This document shows, piece after piece, positions 1-8,393 of a stretch of 20,234 bases of DNA. Within the stretch, counting starts at the first letter, position 1. Every line of letters starts with the position of its first letter. Source of the DNA: CAZTDD01 sp964612675 (GTDB lineage Bacteria > Hinthialibacterota > Hinthialibacteria > Hinthialibacterales > JAKPRU01); contig CAZTDD010000122.1 of assembly GCA_964612675.1 (NCBI GenBank), positions 1-20,234 on the forward strand, read 5' to 3'. The notes under the pieces were generated by a model. The model ran no database searches. It was not told where the DNA came from and worked only from the letters and a program-made list of their open reading frames with translations. A program made the position numbers and the translations under genes.

Positions 1-48
1 TCGGCTACGATAGGTATCGGTAATCGAGCACCAGTGAAATCCAATTGC

Positions 49-123
49 GATAGACACAGATCCGATGGACACAGACCCGATAGACACAGACCCGATAGAC
101 GCAGACCCGATGGATACGGATGA
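49..123. repeat. 15-bp minisatellite, five units
   Basis: Five head-to-tail 15-bp units start at 49, 64, 79, 94 and 109. The type unit is GATAGACACAGACCC. Units 1 to 4 differ by one or two bases and unit 5 is decayed. Because 15 is divisible by 3, the plus strand reads as an Asp-Pro/Asp-Thr-rich repeat from 65, but that reading frame runs into the neighbouring palindromic repeat and has no other sign of being a gene. I treat it as non-coding. Confidence 0.8.
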
Positions 124-136
124 ACGCGCTTTGATT

Positions 137-484
137 CCTCCCCCGAGATCGGGGGAGGTTAGGAGGGGGTTGACCGTCTACGAACAAGAAATCGCTTGTA
201 AACACCCTTCAGTGCTTATCTCGGATTTTATGGCAAAGCTCAGCAAGCCTGTGGGAGGTTAGGAGGGGGTTGACCGTCTACGCACAAGAAATCGCTCGTA
301 CAACACCCTTCAGTGCTTATCTCGGATTTTATGGCAAAGCTCAGCAAGCCTGTGGGAGGTTAGGAGGGGGTTGACCGTCTACGAACAAGAAATCGCTTGT
401 AAACACCCTTCAGTGCTTATCTCGGATTTTATGGCAAAGCTCAGCAAGCCTGCGGGAGATACAGAGGAAGTTGACACCTGATTC
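137..484. repeat. Tandem array, about 100-bp period, with G-rich palindromic core
   Basis: The block opens with a perfect 10-bp stem and 2-nt loop at 137-158 (CCTCCCCCGA / TCGGGGGAGG). The core GAGGTTAGGAGGGGGTTGA then appears at 155-173, 255-273 and 356-374, with a decayed copy at 456-474, giving periods of 100, 101 and 100 bp. Linker DNA between cores is nearly identical from unit to unit, so this is tandem duplication and not a CRISPR array. The last unit ends at the stop codon of the gene at 485. No gene is visible in 1-484. The same core recurs at 12057-12242 and 15186-15736 with different linkers. Confidence 0.9.
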
Positions 485-3379
485 TCACCGCAACTTCCCC
501 AACACGCCATCCATTTCCTCTATCGTTTCCGCAATTTTCCTTCTTTGTTGCATAATTACTTCAGGATCTTTCGTATACTCCGTCAAATTCTGAACAATCC
601 CGCTGGGCACGTTGAGTAACTTTGATGCACGGTCAGTGAGATCCAAAATATCGGAATCGCGCTTCCCCTTCGCAACGAGGGATTTCAGACGTTCTCTGAG
701 CAAATAATGATATTCATAATCTTCGATCCCGTCTCGAATCAACGCCAGCCGGATTGACGGCAAAGGAGATCCATCCGGACCTGGATAGAAAAGATGACCG
801 TCGCCGTTGTGTCGTATGTACGTATACGAATTCCACGGTACCTCCGGCCATCGCTTTCCTTCTTTCAGCAGTTGAAGATATTCTTCGTTCTCGAACGGGA
901 CGATATTCGAGGTCGATTTTGTCGCGAGATTGGTGCGCCAGAGATTCGTGGCGTAGTAAAGAAATCCTGTCACATTATATTTCCAGGTTTGCCAAAACAG
1001 GACCCGATGATCGATTCCCTGATAATCGACAAAGAAATTCGCGTACGGATGTTTCGGTTGGAGGCAAACATACCACCAAATCTCATCGCCGATCGCTTGA
1101 AAAGTTCTCGCAGTGTCTTTCTCGTACTCAGAAGTCAACGGTACGAAGATATCGACACATTCTTTCAACGGATCTGCAGGGGCTTCCGTCGTCGCGCGGA
1201 GCAAGCCCGGATACTTCGAACCAAGCAAACCGAATATCGTCTGAATCTGGGGATAATGCTCGGGATTCGGTTCATCAAACGAATAGCAATAGGCGATATC
1301 GAGGAGGTCCTTCTCTTTCAGGAAAGGGTAATACGAGTCAAAAAAATCGAATGTATTCTTCTGATATTCATCTGTCCAGGAGACGCCGCGCGGGATATGT
1401 TTCACATTAAATCCGTTCATGCCGCGTTCGAGGCAGAAATCAATATCGCCCTTGGAGGGACGGGGCTCCGAAGAATAGATATTGGTAGGATTCAATCGAT
1501 ACGAGAGAAGAAATTCGTAATATTCCCGCCGAAGACTTTGAGGAAGACGAGCTCCTTTGATGTTGTACCAACTCTGTACGGCCCCTTCTGAAAATGAGAA
1601 TGCAGTTGTCAGATGGGTTTCTTCGTAATTGAAATTATATACGTGTACTCGAAACGGTATTTCCTGCTTCGGTTGACCGTCTGCTCTGATCTCAATATTT
1701 CCGTGATAATTTCCACTCGGAATTGTGCGGGATACATGCAGAGTAAGCCAAACCGGCTGATGGGTTCCGGCTTTCACCGAAAACGGTTCATAGGGGAAAA
1801 GCGGATCGGGAATCGATCCAGTGATATCCGGCTCATACTCAGGCGGTCTGCAGTCCACGAATCCCACTCGATGAATCTGTATGTCCTCGGCTACGATTAC
1901 TCCCTTCTTTTGTTCATGAATGAGATTATTGATTTTTACTCTGACGTTATTTAGGTCAGACTCGAAGGGCCATAATGTAAATTGTGCTGACTCGTATTCA
2001 CCACGGGCGAGATCAATGGTTACGATTCCGTCAACGATCCCCGAAGGCACCGCCGTTTGCGGGATCTTTGTCATTGGCGAAACAAGAATAGTCGCGTATC
2101 CTCTGGGCTCGCGTCCGGCCTGCACGTCATTGATCAACGTCTCCGCAATGACCCGGCTGCTAAGCACTCGGCGCTTGACTTTTTCTGTTGTGTCCAACAA
2201 CTGCACCCATTCCTCACGGGAAGGAGCGACTGTGGTGAAATAGGTTCGATAGAGCTCTTCCGTCCCTTCCGCTTCAACCAGTGTCCGGTACCCGCTTTCC
2301 GAAACCTCTGCGATTCTCTCGGACGCAGGGAGAACTTCGAGCTTTTTCAGTGCCGACTGGAGCGGTTGTACTTCCAGATCCAGAGATTTTCTGTTTCGCA
2401 GCGGAAAGACACCTGTTGAAAGAATCAACTGCTTCGAAGGCAATTCGACAACTTCCAGTTGGATCGCGGAAGCCGTATCCGAAACAACGACCGGCACGGA
2501 AGTCTGGAAGGTGGAATCCTGATACGTACGAATCGTCTGATTGGTCTCCGTTGCCGCGCCTTCTTTCTGAATGACACGTGTGACGATACGAGCCCCCAGT
2601 TCTTTCGTCTCTCTGGGCAGGAAACTCAACTTTACAATATGGGAACCGGGAAATGTCGGAAGTGGATCGGAATCCACAAGTCGCGTGCTCGGTGTCTCTC
2701 CGCCGAATACCAGTGTCCCGAATCGCTCGGGTGCATAAAACGTTCCCTGGACACGTGACCAACAGGAAAGCTCCGTCGCGTCGTAGGTCCCACGGCAGAT
2801 ATTCAATCCCCATGAACCTGTATCTGGACGGTGGTCGAGCCCGACGAACGGAAATCCCGCTTCGATGGTATACCCCTCTTCGTCTGTGGAGACGCCGATC
2901 TGCAGCTCAACATTCCATGAGGTGTCTCTCGGTTCATAACCCGTGATGACTTCATCCAGATAAGCGCCGTTGCCGTTGATTTGAAAATGATAGTACGTTG
3001 GATTCTCCGGCGTTGGATTAAGTGAAACCTCGATGTGATCGTCTTTCCAAATCGCGTTGTGATCTCTCTCGCTTTGTTCGCTGCGGGGCGGTTCGGAAGA
3101 ATCGCATCGCACGCCGATATACAGATACTGGTTATCATACGTAATTCTTGCTTCGGTTGGGCATGTCGATGGGGCGGTGCCGGTGAGTACGCTGAAATTC
3201 TGGACCGGCATGCATTCCGACCAACACGCGTCCGACAGATCCCCGTCAATGGTAGGAGTCTCCTCGCACGGGAAGACCGTCACGAGAGGTTGCTCCCGGT
3301 CTTCGCATTCAGCAACCCCTGCGTTCAACAAACAAAGCAGCACGACACAAAGCGGTGTAGCACAGGCGCTCATTCTCAT
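485..3379 (-). CDS. Exported CBM9 / DUF4091 (GH123-like) protein
   Basis: The 964-residue product starts with a signal peptide (charged start, hydrophobic core about residues 5-22). Residues about 35-225 resemble a family 9 carbohydrate-binding module: TPTIDGDLSDACW, YLYIGVRCD, and WKDDHIEVSLNP. After a long middle region, the C-terminal part (about 560-900) matches DUF4091, a domain related to the GH123 catalytic barrel. It has the signature GDGHLFYPGPDG followed by IRDGIEDYEY (881-890). The FDEP motif (D702-E703) fits the Asp-Glu catalytic pair used by GH123 beta-N-acetylgalactosaminidases. The likely role is binding and possibly hydrolysis of an amino-sugar polysaccharide outside the cytoplasm; the substrate is inferred. 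The start codon at 3377-3379 has a weak GGACGG upstream. A second ATG two codons in would make little difference. Confidence 0.85.
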   Translation of the reverse strand: MRMSACATPLCVVLLCLLNAGVAECEDREQPLVTVFPCEETPTIDGDLSDACWSECMPVQNFSVLTGTAPSTCPTEARITYDNQYLYIGVRCDSSEPPRSEQSERDHNAIWKDDHIEVSLNPTPENPTYYHFQINGNGAYLDEVITGYEPRDTSWNVELQIGVSTDEEGYTIEAGFPFVGLDHRPDTGSWGLNICRGTYDATELSCWSRVQGTFYAPERFGTLVFGGETPSTRLVDSDPLPTFPGSHIVKLSFLPRETKELGARIVTRVIQKEGAATETNQTIRTYQDSTFQTSVPVVVSDTASAIQLEVVELPSKQLILSTGVFPLRNRKSLDLEVQPLQSALKKLEVLPASERIAEVSESGYRTLVEAEGTEELYRTYFTTVAPSREEWVQLLDTTEKVKRRVLSSRVIAETLINDVQAGREPRGYATILVSPMTKIPQTAVPSGIVDGIVTIDLARGEYESAQFTLWPFESDLNNVRVKINNLIHEQKKGVIVAEDIQIHRVGFVDCRPPEYEPDITGSIPDPLFPYEPFSVKAGTHQPVWLTLHVSRTIPSGNYHGNIEIRADGQPKQEIPFRVHVYNFNYEETHLTTAFSFSEGAVQSWYNIKGARLPQSLRREYYEFLLSYRLNPTNIYSSEPRPSKGDIDFCLERGMNGFNVKHIPRGVSWTDEYQKNTFDFFDSYYPFLKEKDLLDIAYCYSFDEPNPEHYPQIQTIFGLLGSKYPGLLRATTEAPADPLKECVDIFVPLTSEYEKDTARTFQAIGDEIWWYVCLQPKHPYANFFVDYQGIDHRVLFWQTWKYNVTGFLYYATNLWRTNLATKSTSNIVPFENEEYLQLLKEGKRWPEVPWNSYTYIRHNGDGHLFYPGPDGSPLPSIRLALIRDGIEDYEYHYLLRERLKSLVAKGKRDSDILDLTDRASKLLNVPSGIVQNLTEYTKDPEVIMQQRRKIAETIEEMDGVLGKLR

Positions 3380-3442
3380 TGATAATACCGTCCGTTACTC
3401 GTAGTGGGGGCAAAAAGTCATCGACAAGTGCGCTAATCGTAG

Positions 3443-3510
3443 GGTGGGCTCACGGGCGCAATGTGGCACCGTCGTTCCTTGTTGATGGTCGCCGAAGCCT
3501 GTAGCCCACC
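3443..3510. repeat. Inverted-repeat element between two exported-protein genes
   Basis: Perfect 8-bp arms GGTGGGCT (3443-3450) and AGCCCACC (3503-3510) flank about 52 bp. It resembles the small dispersed palindromic elements found in many environmental genomes. The surrounding gap, 3380-3688, holds no convincing gene; besides this element it has the terminator at 3628-3656. Confidence 0.5.
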
Positions 3511-3627
3511 AACTCGGCTGACTTCTTGCCGCCCCGTCATTCATGATCGGCGACAACTTTTACCATAGAGTATCTCAGAAGCACGATTTCGCCCAAGGAG
3601 CGTCGGGATTTCCTTGCATGGAATACA

Positions 3628-3656
3628 AAGGGCGCGGAACAATCGTCCGTGCCCTT
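3628..3656 (-). terminator. Hairpin terminator after the GGDQ-module gene
   Basis: An 11-bp stem with one G-T wobble (AAGGGCGCGGA at 3628-3638, TCCGTGCCCTT at 3646-3656) closes a 7-nt loop 33 bp past the stop codon of the minus-strand gene at 3689. On that strand it is followed by TTTGTATT, only a weak T tract, so it could be an mRNA-stabilising hairpin instead. Confidence 0.6.
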
Positions 3657-3688
3657 GTCTGAAATACCTGAATTGTTGACTCAACTCA

Positions 3689-5524
3689 TTAGTGTAGCTG
3701 CCAATCCACCACGGGGGTCAGAGGCACATCTTCGAGCATATCGACTCCCGCGTGTTCTCCGACCGGACGAATAACGGCATACCGGACACGGCTGATATAA
3801 ATGGCGCCGTTGTCGGTAAACCAGAATCGTGCCGCCGCCGGACTGCAGTTGACGCCGGAGAAATTCATGTTGTCGATCTGCCATGCGGCCACACGCCACT
3901 CACCGGTTCCTTCCAACGTTGTGCGTTGCTCGCTTGGGTAAAATGCAAACTGCAGCTGACCGAAGAGACTCGTCTGGTACACTTCGGGGCCGAATCGTTC
4001 GCCCGCGAGTTCCGGATCGTCGTAATAATCAGCGGCGATTTTGATCTTCGCGTTCGGCTGATCGGTCGGTCCGAACCAGCCTTCCTCCAACTGGAAGTTG
4101 ATAAACCGGTCGAAGTTGAAATCGGCTCCCTCATTCAACGCGGGACGAACTGCGGTTCGGATGTCGCCCGCCGGACCCGCATCTTCTATGAAATACTCTT
4201 GATCCCCGCCATTCGGACCGGGATGGAGCCCCAGCTCAACCCCTTCGTTGAAATCCAATTCTGCGTAGATTTCGTATGGGTCCGGGTTGAATGGATAGAC
4301 ATCCGGAATCGGATCGACGCCTTCGTACTGGCCGGTGCTCCGAATCACGCCTACACGCATCCGGCTGATATAAACCGGTCCCGTGAAATGGAACCGCGCC
4401 GCCGCCTGGCCGTCCGGCACGTTGACACCGTCGAATTTGACGTCCGTCACATACCAAACATCCTCACGCCACTTCCCGGTTCCTTCCAAAACCGTCCGCT
4501 CGGCATCGGGATAGAACGCAAAACCGCCCCCGGCCGTCACATACGCTTCCGGTCCAAACACAGTCCCCGCGAGCTCGGGATCGTCATAATACTCCGCCAC
4601 AACCTTGATTCGTGTACTCGGCTGACTCGTGGGGCCGAAACGCTCATCGAGAATCTCCCAGTTCATGTAAGGATCCTCGTTTGCGTCTTGTCCATCGCCC
4701 ATCGCCGGGCGGGCCGCTTTTCTCTTGTCATCGGCGGGCCCGATGTCTTCGGAAATGACCACTTCCTGGTCTCCACCATTCACGATGTAGAGGTCGAGTC
4801 CGTCCACAACCCCGTTGTTCAAATCCCACTCTGCCGCGATACCGTAGTCGTCCGGATTGAAATCGACTCCGCCGCCCGCAACGTTGATGTCTTCCGGCTC
4901 GCCGAATACTCCCTGGGGCCCAAACGCCACAGCGCGGATGATCAAACTTGTCGCACCCTCGAAGCGGATGGTGCCGCCGTTCACACCGCCATACTGGGTC
5001 CCGGCTACCGATGGATCGAACAGATCGCCGATTCGCCCCTCGGAGTTATCGATCCGAAATAGACGCCATTCCCAGCGGTCGGCCACGGATTCGAATGTGT
5101 ACGGTTCGCCTTCGTAATCGAAAACAGCCGTATGGTTCGTTAGTTGTCCGATCAGGAAACCGAAATTATCTCGCTTCGATTCGGCATTCGCAAAATACTG
5201 CACCAAAACATCCACAACAGGAATGTCCGGCCAATAGTCAAACCACTCGTCCGCTACATTGAAATACCCTGCGTTGGCTTTCTTCGCCAAAGCCTCTCCG
5301 ATCTCGACATCCGCTGTTGCCTGGTCCCCGCCTGAGAGAATCGTTAGGGTGTCAATGAACTGACTGTCTTCCGGAATCGGTAGGAAATAATCTGCCGCCC
5401 AATAGTGGACTTCCTGGCTGAAATCCGTGTTCGGCGGCCACTGACTCGGATCCAATGGCTCCTGTGCTCCCACGAGAGCGCACGTAAACAAAAACAACGT
5501 CACGCCAAACATGAGTCTCTGCAT
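3689..5524 (-). CDS. Exported protein of three tandem GGDQ modules, function unknown
   Basis: The 611-residue product begins with a signal peptide ending near ALVGAQ (residues 15-21). I do not recognise the family. The mature part consists of three related modules of about 160-190 residues: a diverged one (about 60-203) and two close copies (about 228-396 and 417-587). Each opens with a GGDQ motif (66, 250 and 439), continues through YYDDPELAG and AFYP in the two close copies, and ends with a strand pair around IYISRV. The make-up (Asp/Gly-rich, alternating strands) suggests beta-sandwich, carbohydrate-binding-like domains; this is inference. The C-terminus is PVVDWQLH, similar to the end of the protein at 15811. 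The start at 5522-5524 was chosen because GGAGG (5532-5536) lies 8 nt upstream and the signal peptide begins there; an ATG 13 codons earlier lacks these. Confidence 0.85.
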   Translation of the reverse strand: MQRLMFGVTLFLFTCALVGAQEPLDPSQWPPNTDFSQEVHYWAADYFLPIPEDSQFIDTLTILSGGDQATADVEIGEALAKKANAGYFNVADEWFDYWPDIPVVDVLVQYFANAESKRDNFGFLIGQLTNHTAVFDYEGEPYTFESVADRWEWRLFRIDNSEGRIGDLFDPSVAGTQYGGVNGGTIRFEGATSLIIRAVAFGPQGVFGEPEDINVAGGGVDFNPDDYGIAAEWDLNNGVVDGLDLYIVNGGDQEVVISEDIGPADDKRKAARPAMGDGQDANEDPYMNWEILDERFGPTSQPSTRIKVVAEYYDDPELAGTVFGPEAYVTAGGGFAFYPDAERTVLEGTGKWREDVWYVTDVKFDGVNVPDGQAAARFHFTGPVYISRMRVGVIRSTGQYEGVDPIPDVYPFNPDPYEIYAELDFNEGVELGLHPGPNGGDQEYFIEDAGPAGDIRTAVRPALNEGADFNFDRFINFQLEEGWFGPTDQPNAKIKIAADYYDDPELAGERFGPEVYQTSLFGQLQFAFYPSEQRTTLEGTGEWRVAAWQIDNMNFSGVNCSPAAARFWFTDNGAIYISRVRYAVIRPVGEHAGVDMLEDVPLTPVVDWQLH

Positions 5525-5566
5525 ATGTCTATCCTCCGTTAAACTTGGGTCAAAACTGATCACGGT

Positions 5567-5595
5567 ACTCTAATTCCTGCTTTTCTCCACGTCAA
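5567..5595 (-). promoter_or_regulatory. Sigma-70-type promoter for the GGDQ-module gene
   Basis: On the minus strand TTGACG (5590-5595) and TAGAGT (5567-5572) are separated by exactly 17 bp. The inferred transcript start near 5560 gives a short leader of about 36 nt containing the GGAGG ribosome site. The match is 5/6 at -35 and 4/6 at -10. Confidence 0.6.
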
Positions 5596-5627
5596 TGTCT
5601 ATGAACCACCCTGTCTATGAACCACCC
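5596..5627. repeat. 16-bp direct duplication
   Basis: TGTCTATGAACCACCC occurs twice back to back (5596-5611 and 5612-5627), directly upstream of the -35 box of the minus-strand promoter at 5567-5595 and about 85 bp before rtcB. Confidence 0.85.
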
Positions 5628-5710
5628 TGTCCATACCGAAAAGTCGGCGTGTCCTTAACTTAATCAGGATGCTGCATAAGCTGGATTATAGGAATTGAGG
5701 TGACACAACA

Positions 5711-6901
5711 ATGAAGACGATTCAGGTCAAAGGCGGTATACCGATTCTCTCCTATCTGGACGACCTCGAAGAGGGCGCTCTCCAACAGGCGGAGAACTGC
5801 GCCCGGCTGCCTTTTGCATTCCACCATATCGCGCTCATGCCGGACGCTCATCAGGGATACGCCATGCCCATCGGCGGGGTGATGGCGTGTAAAGACCATG
5901 TCGTCCCCTATGCCGTCGGAGTCGATATCGGCTGTGGGATGTTCGCACTTCGAACTTCCCTGACGCGCTACGATGTCGCCAACAGATTGCAGGATATCGT
6001 CAACGAAGGTCTCCGGACGATCCCGGTCAGTTTCGAATGGCACAAGAAACCCCAGGACGGCAAGGTGTTTCGCGAGCTCAACGTCAAAAAAGGCAAGAAA
6101 AAGCTGATTCTCGAAGACGACATGCCTGTCGTGGCCGAACACTTGAACGATGCGAAGAAACAGCTCGGCACCCTCGGCGGTGGGAATCACTTCATCGAAA
6201 TCCAGGGTGACGATCAAGATCATGTCTGGGTTATGGTCCACTCCGGTTCCAGAAACATCGGGCTCAAAGTAGCCAATTACTATCACCAACGTGCGAAAGA
6301 CTACGTCAAAGCAAACAACATCAATGTGGGAAAAGAGTACGCCTACCTGCCGGCCGATCACGACGACGGTGTCCGCTACTTTCGTGAAATGGACTTCTGC
6401 GTCCGATTCGCTTTCGAGAGCCGCGAAAAAATGCGCACCGCAATACTGGATGTCCTCCGCGACGTCGTTCGCGATGATTTCGCCATCCTGGAAGAGGTTC
6501 AAACGGCTCACAATTACGCTAGTTGGGAAGACCATTTCGGGGAACATGTACTGGTCCATCGAAAAGGCGCTGTCCGCGCGCGCGAAGGCGAAATGGTGAC
6601 CATTCCAGGATCGATGGGCACCGCCAGCTATATCGGCCGGGGCAAAGGGAATCCCGATTCGTTCGAGTCCTGCTCGCACGGTGCCGGTCGCTCCAAAGGC
6701 CGAAAACAGGCGATGAGAGAGATCCCGCGCGAACAACTCGAAAAGGAGATGGGGTCCGTCATTCTGGGGTGTGCAAAAATCAAGGACGCCATCCAGGAGG
6801 CGCCCTCAGCGTATAAAGATATCGATGAAGTTATGATGAATCAGGTCGACCTTGTCGATGTGGCGTATCGTCTGACCCCTCTTGCTGTGATGAAAGGATA
6901 A
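5711..6901 (+). CDS. rtcB: tRNA/RNA-splicing ligase RtcB
   Basis: RtcB joins 2',3'-cyclic phosphate (or 3'-phosphate) RNA ends to 5'-hydroxyl ends using GTP and manganese, in RNA repair or tRNA splicing. The 396 residues are close to the family length (408 in E. coli). All core motifs are visible: DAHQGYAMPIGG (45-56), DIGCGM with the metal-binding Cys75, GGGNHFIEI with His160, HSGSRNIG with His177, AHNYA with His267, and SCSHGAGR with His323, the histidine that takes up GMP. The spacing of the last motifs matches E. coli RtcB. The start is supported by a GAGGTGA sequence about 7 nt upstream. No archease or rtcA gene lies beside it. The last 71 bp overlap the 3' end of the opposite-strand methyltransferase gene. 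Confidence 0.97.
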   Translation: MKTIQVKGGIPILSYLDDLEEGALQQAENCARLPFAFHHIALMPDAHQGYAMPIGGVMACKDHVVPYAVGVDIGCGMFALRTSLTRYDVANRLQDIVNEGLRTIPVSFEWHKKPQDGKVFRELNVKKGKKKLILEDDMPVVAEHLNDAKKQLGTLGGGNHFIEIQGDDQDHVWVMVHSGSRNIGLKVANYYHQRAKDYVKANNINVGKEYAYLPADHDDGVRYFREMDFCVRFAFESREKMRTAILDVLRDVVRDDFAILEEVQTAHNYASWEDHFGEHVLVHRKGAVRAREGEMVTIPGSMGTASYIGRGKGNPDSFESCSHGAGRSKGRKQAMREIPREQLEKEMGSVILGCAKIKDAIQEAPSAYKDIDEVMMNQVDLVDVAYRLTPLAVMKG

Positions 6902-8270
6902 CCGGTGCGTTTAGTGTGATATCGTTGCCGAACACGTCCGTGATTCGGACGGCAACCTTGTCTGTGTCCATCGGAATTGAAATACCGGAAATTTCCTTCG
7001 CTACCGGTTCTACATCCCGCTTCCCGTTCCGCGCTCGAAAGAACCGGCTCGTGAAAACGCCCCCATTGGGATGAGGATCGACCGACCACGAGTCCATTAC
7101 ATACGCAAAATCCTTCTTCAAAACACCTGTGACACGTTCTCGATCCTGCTCCTTCGGCAGCGGCACCTCGTCGATCCTGTAATCCACAATCCTGACTGTC
7201 ACAAGACCGCTTTCTCGGTCCCGAATCGCCTCGACACGCGCCGAAGGTTTAGAAGGGGCGGCGGAGGATTTCTTACGTCTACTGTTTTCCAGTTCCTTCT
7301 CTACAACGAAACCCTCTGTTTCCGGACGCAGAAGCCGCCGTTTGGTGACCTGTATTGCAATCTCGCTCTGGTCTGCCGCAATCCACCGACGCCCCAGTTG
7401 TTCCGCCGCGACCGCTGTCGTCCCGGAACCGCAAAAGAAATCGGCAACCAGATCGCCCGGCCGCGAGCAACTGCCGATGATCCGTTTCAAAAGCCGCAAT
7501 GGTTTCTGGGTAGCGAATCCCTCCCGCTCTGTCCGGTCGTTCTGCGGAATCAGATCGATATCCCATACATCGTCATGGATCTTGCCCAACGGATGATAGT
7601 AATGCGCCTTGCTGGCGGGTACATTGATATCCGGGCTGTACGGCGTTCGCGCATATTCCGACTCGAGATTCAGAAACGCTTTGCTCGGGTCTTTCGCGTA
7701 GCGAAGGATTGTGTGGTGTCTCCTGCCGAACGCACATTTCTCACGTGCGCCGCTATTAAAATGCCAAATGATCTCGTTGATGAACCCGCCCGGGAGTATC
7801 CCGTCCATTAAGACTTTCACGTAATGGACTCGCCGGTGATCCAGGTGAATGAACAGATTCCCGTCTTCGGCCAATAACTCGGTCATCAGACGAAGGCGTG
7901 GCAACAACATCTCCAGGTACGCTTCGATACCGCCTTCCCACGTGTCACGATAGGCCAGACGGTCCACCAGGGGAGCTTCCCGCGTCAGTTTCTTACCGTC
8001 CAAAACGAGTCGGTGCCGGTAGTCGCTGCGCGAATCGAATGGTGGATCGATATAGATCAGGTTGACCTTACCGGCATATCCCCCATCCAGAAGTGTTCGT
8101 ATGATATTCAGGTTGTCGCCGTGGATCAGGCGGCATGGATCGTCGGGGAACGTGTCATTCGATGGGAAGACTCGCTCGGCTGCAACCAAACGCGCACGTT
8201 GGCCGCGTTCGATAACGGCTCCGGGTCCTGTCCCCGGTGAAAATGCAAACGGTGCTGGGAGTGCGGCCAC
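6831..8270 (-). CDS. Orphan site-specific DNA methyltransferase (N6-adenine, beta class)
   Basis: The product (479 aa) belongs to the N6/N4 methyltransferase family (PF01555). Motif order is that of the beta class: catalytic DPPF (75-78, in LIYIDPPFDS) comes first, then a target-recognition region, then TQKP (254-257) and the AdoMet-binding FCGSGTT (279-285). DPPF/DPPY suggests adenine N6 methylation, as in type III Mod subunits. The roughly 160 C-terminal residues after the catalytic part are of unknown role. No restriction subunit or other methylase lies nearby, so it appears to be a solitary regulatory or protective methylase. The start is GTG at 8268-8270, the first start codon available after an in-frame stop; no good Shine-Dalgarno is seen, so it is uncertain. 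The tail overlaps the 3' end of rtcB by 71 bp. Confidence 0.9.
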   Translation of the reverse strand: MAALPAPFAFSPGTGPGAVIERGQRARLVAAERVFPSNDTFPDDPCRLIHGDNLNIIRTLLDGGYAGKVNLIYIDPPFDSRSDYRHRLVLDGKKLTREAPLVDRLAYRDTWEGGIEAYLEMLLPRLRLMTELLAEDGNLFIHLDHRRVHYVKVLMDGILPGGFINEIIWHFNSGAREKCAFGRRHHTILRYAKDPSKAFLNLESEYARTPYSPDINVPASKAHYYHPLGKIHDDVWDIDLIPQNDRTEREGFATQKPLRLLKRIIGSCSRPGDLVADFFCGSGTTAVAAEQLGRRWIAADQSEIAIQVTKRRLLRPETEGFVVEKELENSRRKKSSAAPSKPSARVEAIRDRESGLVTVRIVDYRIDEVPLPKEQDRERVTGVLKKDFAYVMDSWSVDPHPNGGVFTSRFFRARNGKRDVEPVAKEISGISIPMDTDKVAVRITDVFGNDITLNAPVILSSQQEGSDDTPHRQGRPDSS

Positions 8271-8331
8271 GATCCGGCGATTACCCCGTCAGTGATCGTC
8301 GTCGCCTCCTCAATGCCACAAGCCAAAAGAA

Positions 8332-8348
8332 ATTACAATCAGTGTAAT
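8332..8348. promoter_or_regulatory. 17-bp dyad at the methyltransferase transcript start, possible operator
   Basis: A perfect dyad, ATTACA-N5-TGTAAT, spans 8332-8348. The transcript start predicted from the promoter at 8353-8381 falls near 8346, inside the dyad. A repressor bound here would block the methyltransferase promoter. No candidate regulator gene is in the window, and a 6-bp-arm dyad can arise by chance. Confidence 0.4.
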
Positions 8349-8352
8349 ATGA

Positions 8353-8381
8353 ATCATAGACCCTTTATCCGGCTTTGGCAA
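8353..8381 (-). promoter_or_regulatory. Sigma-70-type promoter for the DNA methyltransferase
   Basis: On the minus strand TTGCCA (8376-8381) and TATGAT (8353-8358) are spaced by exactly 17 bp, each matching consensus at five of six positions. The leader would be about 76 nt. The 16-bp tandem array starts 13 bp beyond the -35 box. Confidence 0.65.
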
Positions 8382-8393
8382 GATCAAACCGCC

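Noticed and set aside
65..262. Small Asp-Pro/Asp-Thr repeat protein on the plus strand
   Set aside because: Coding appearance comes from the 15-bp repeat and then from the palindromic repeat array; no ribosome site and no independent coding signal.
137..484. CRISPR array
   Set aside because: Units are 100 bp and the sequence between cores is nearly identical from unit to unit; real spacers would differ. No cas genes are present. The same holds for 15093-15736.
754..1591. Plus-strand open frames of 218 and 265 codons inside the first gene
   Set aside because: Antisense to the CBM9/DUF4091 gene; no family features.
3752..5062. 436-codon plus-strand open frame
   Set aside because: Lies wholly antisense to the exported GGDQ-module gene, which has a signal peptide, promoter, ribosome site and internal repeats; the antisense product shows no recognisable features.
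5660..6736. 358-codon minus-strand open frame
   Set aside because: Antisense to rtcB, whose motifs are unmistakable; an antisense effect of codon bias.
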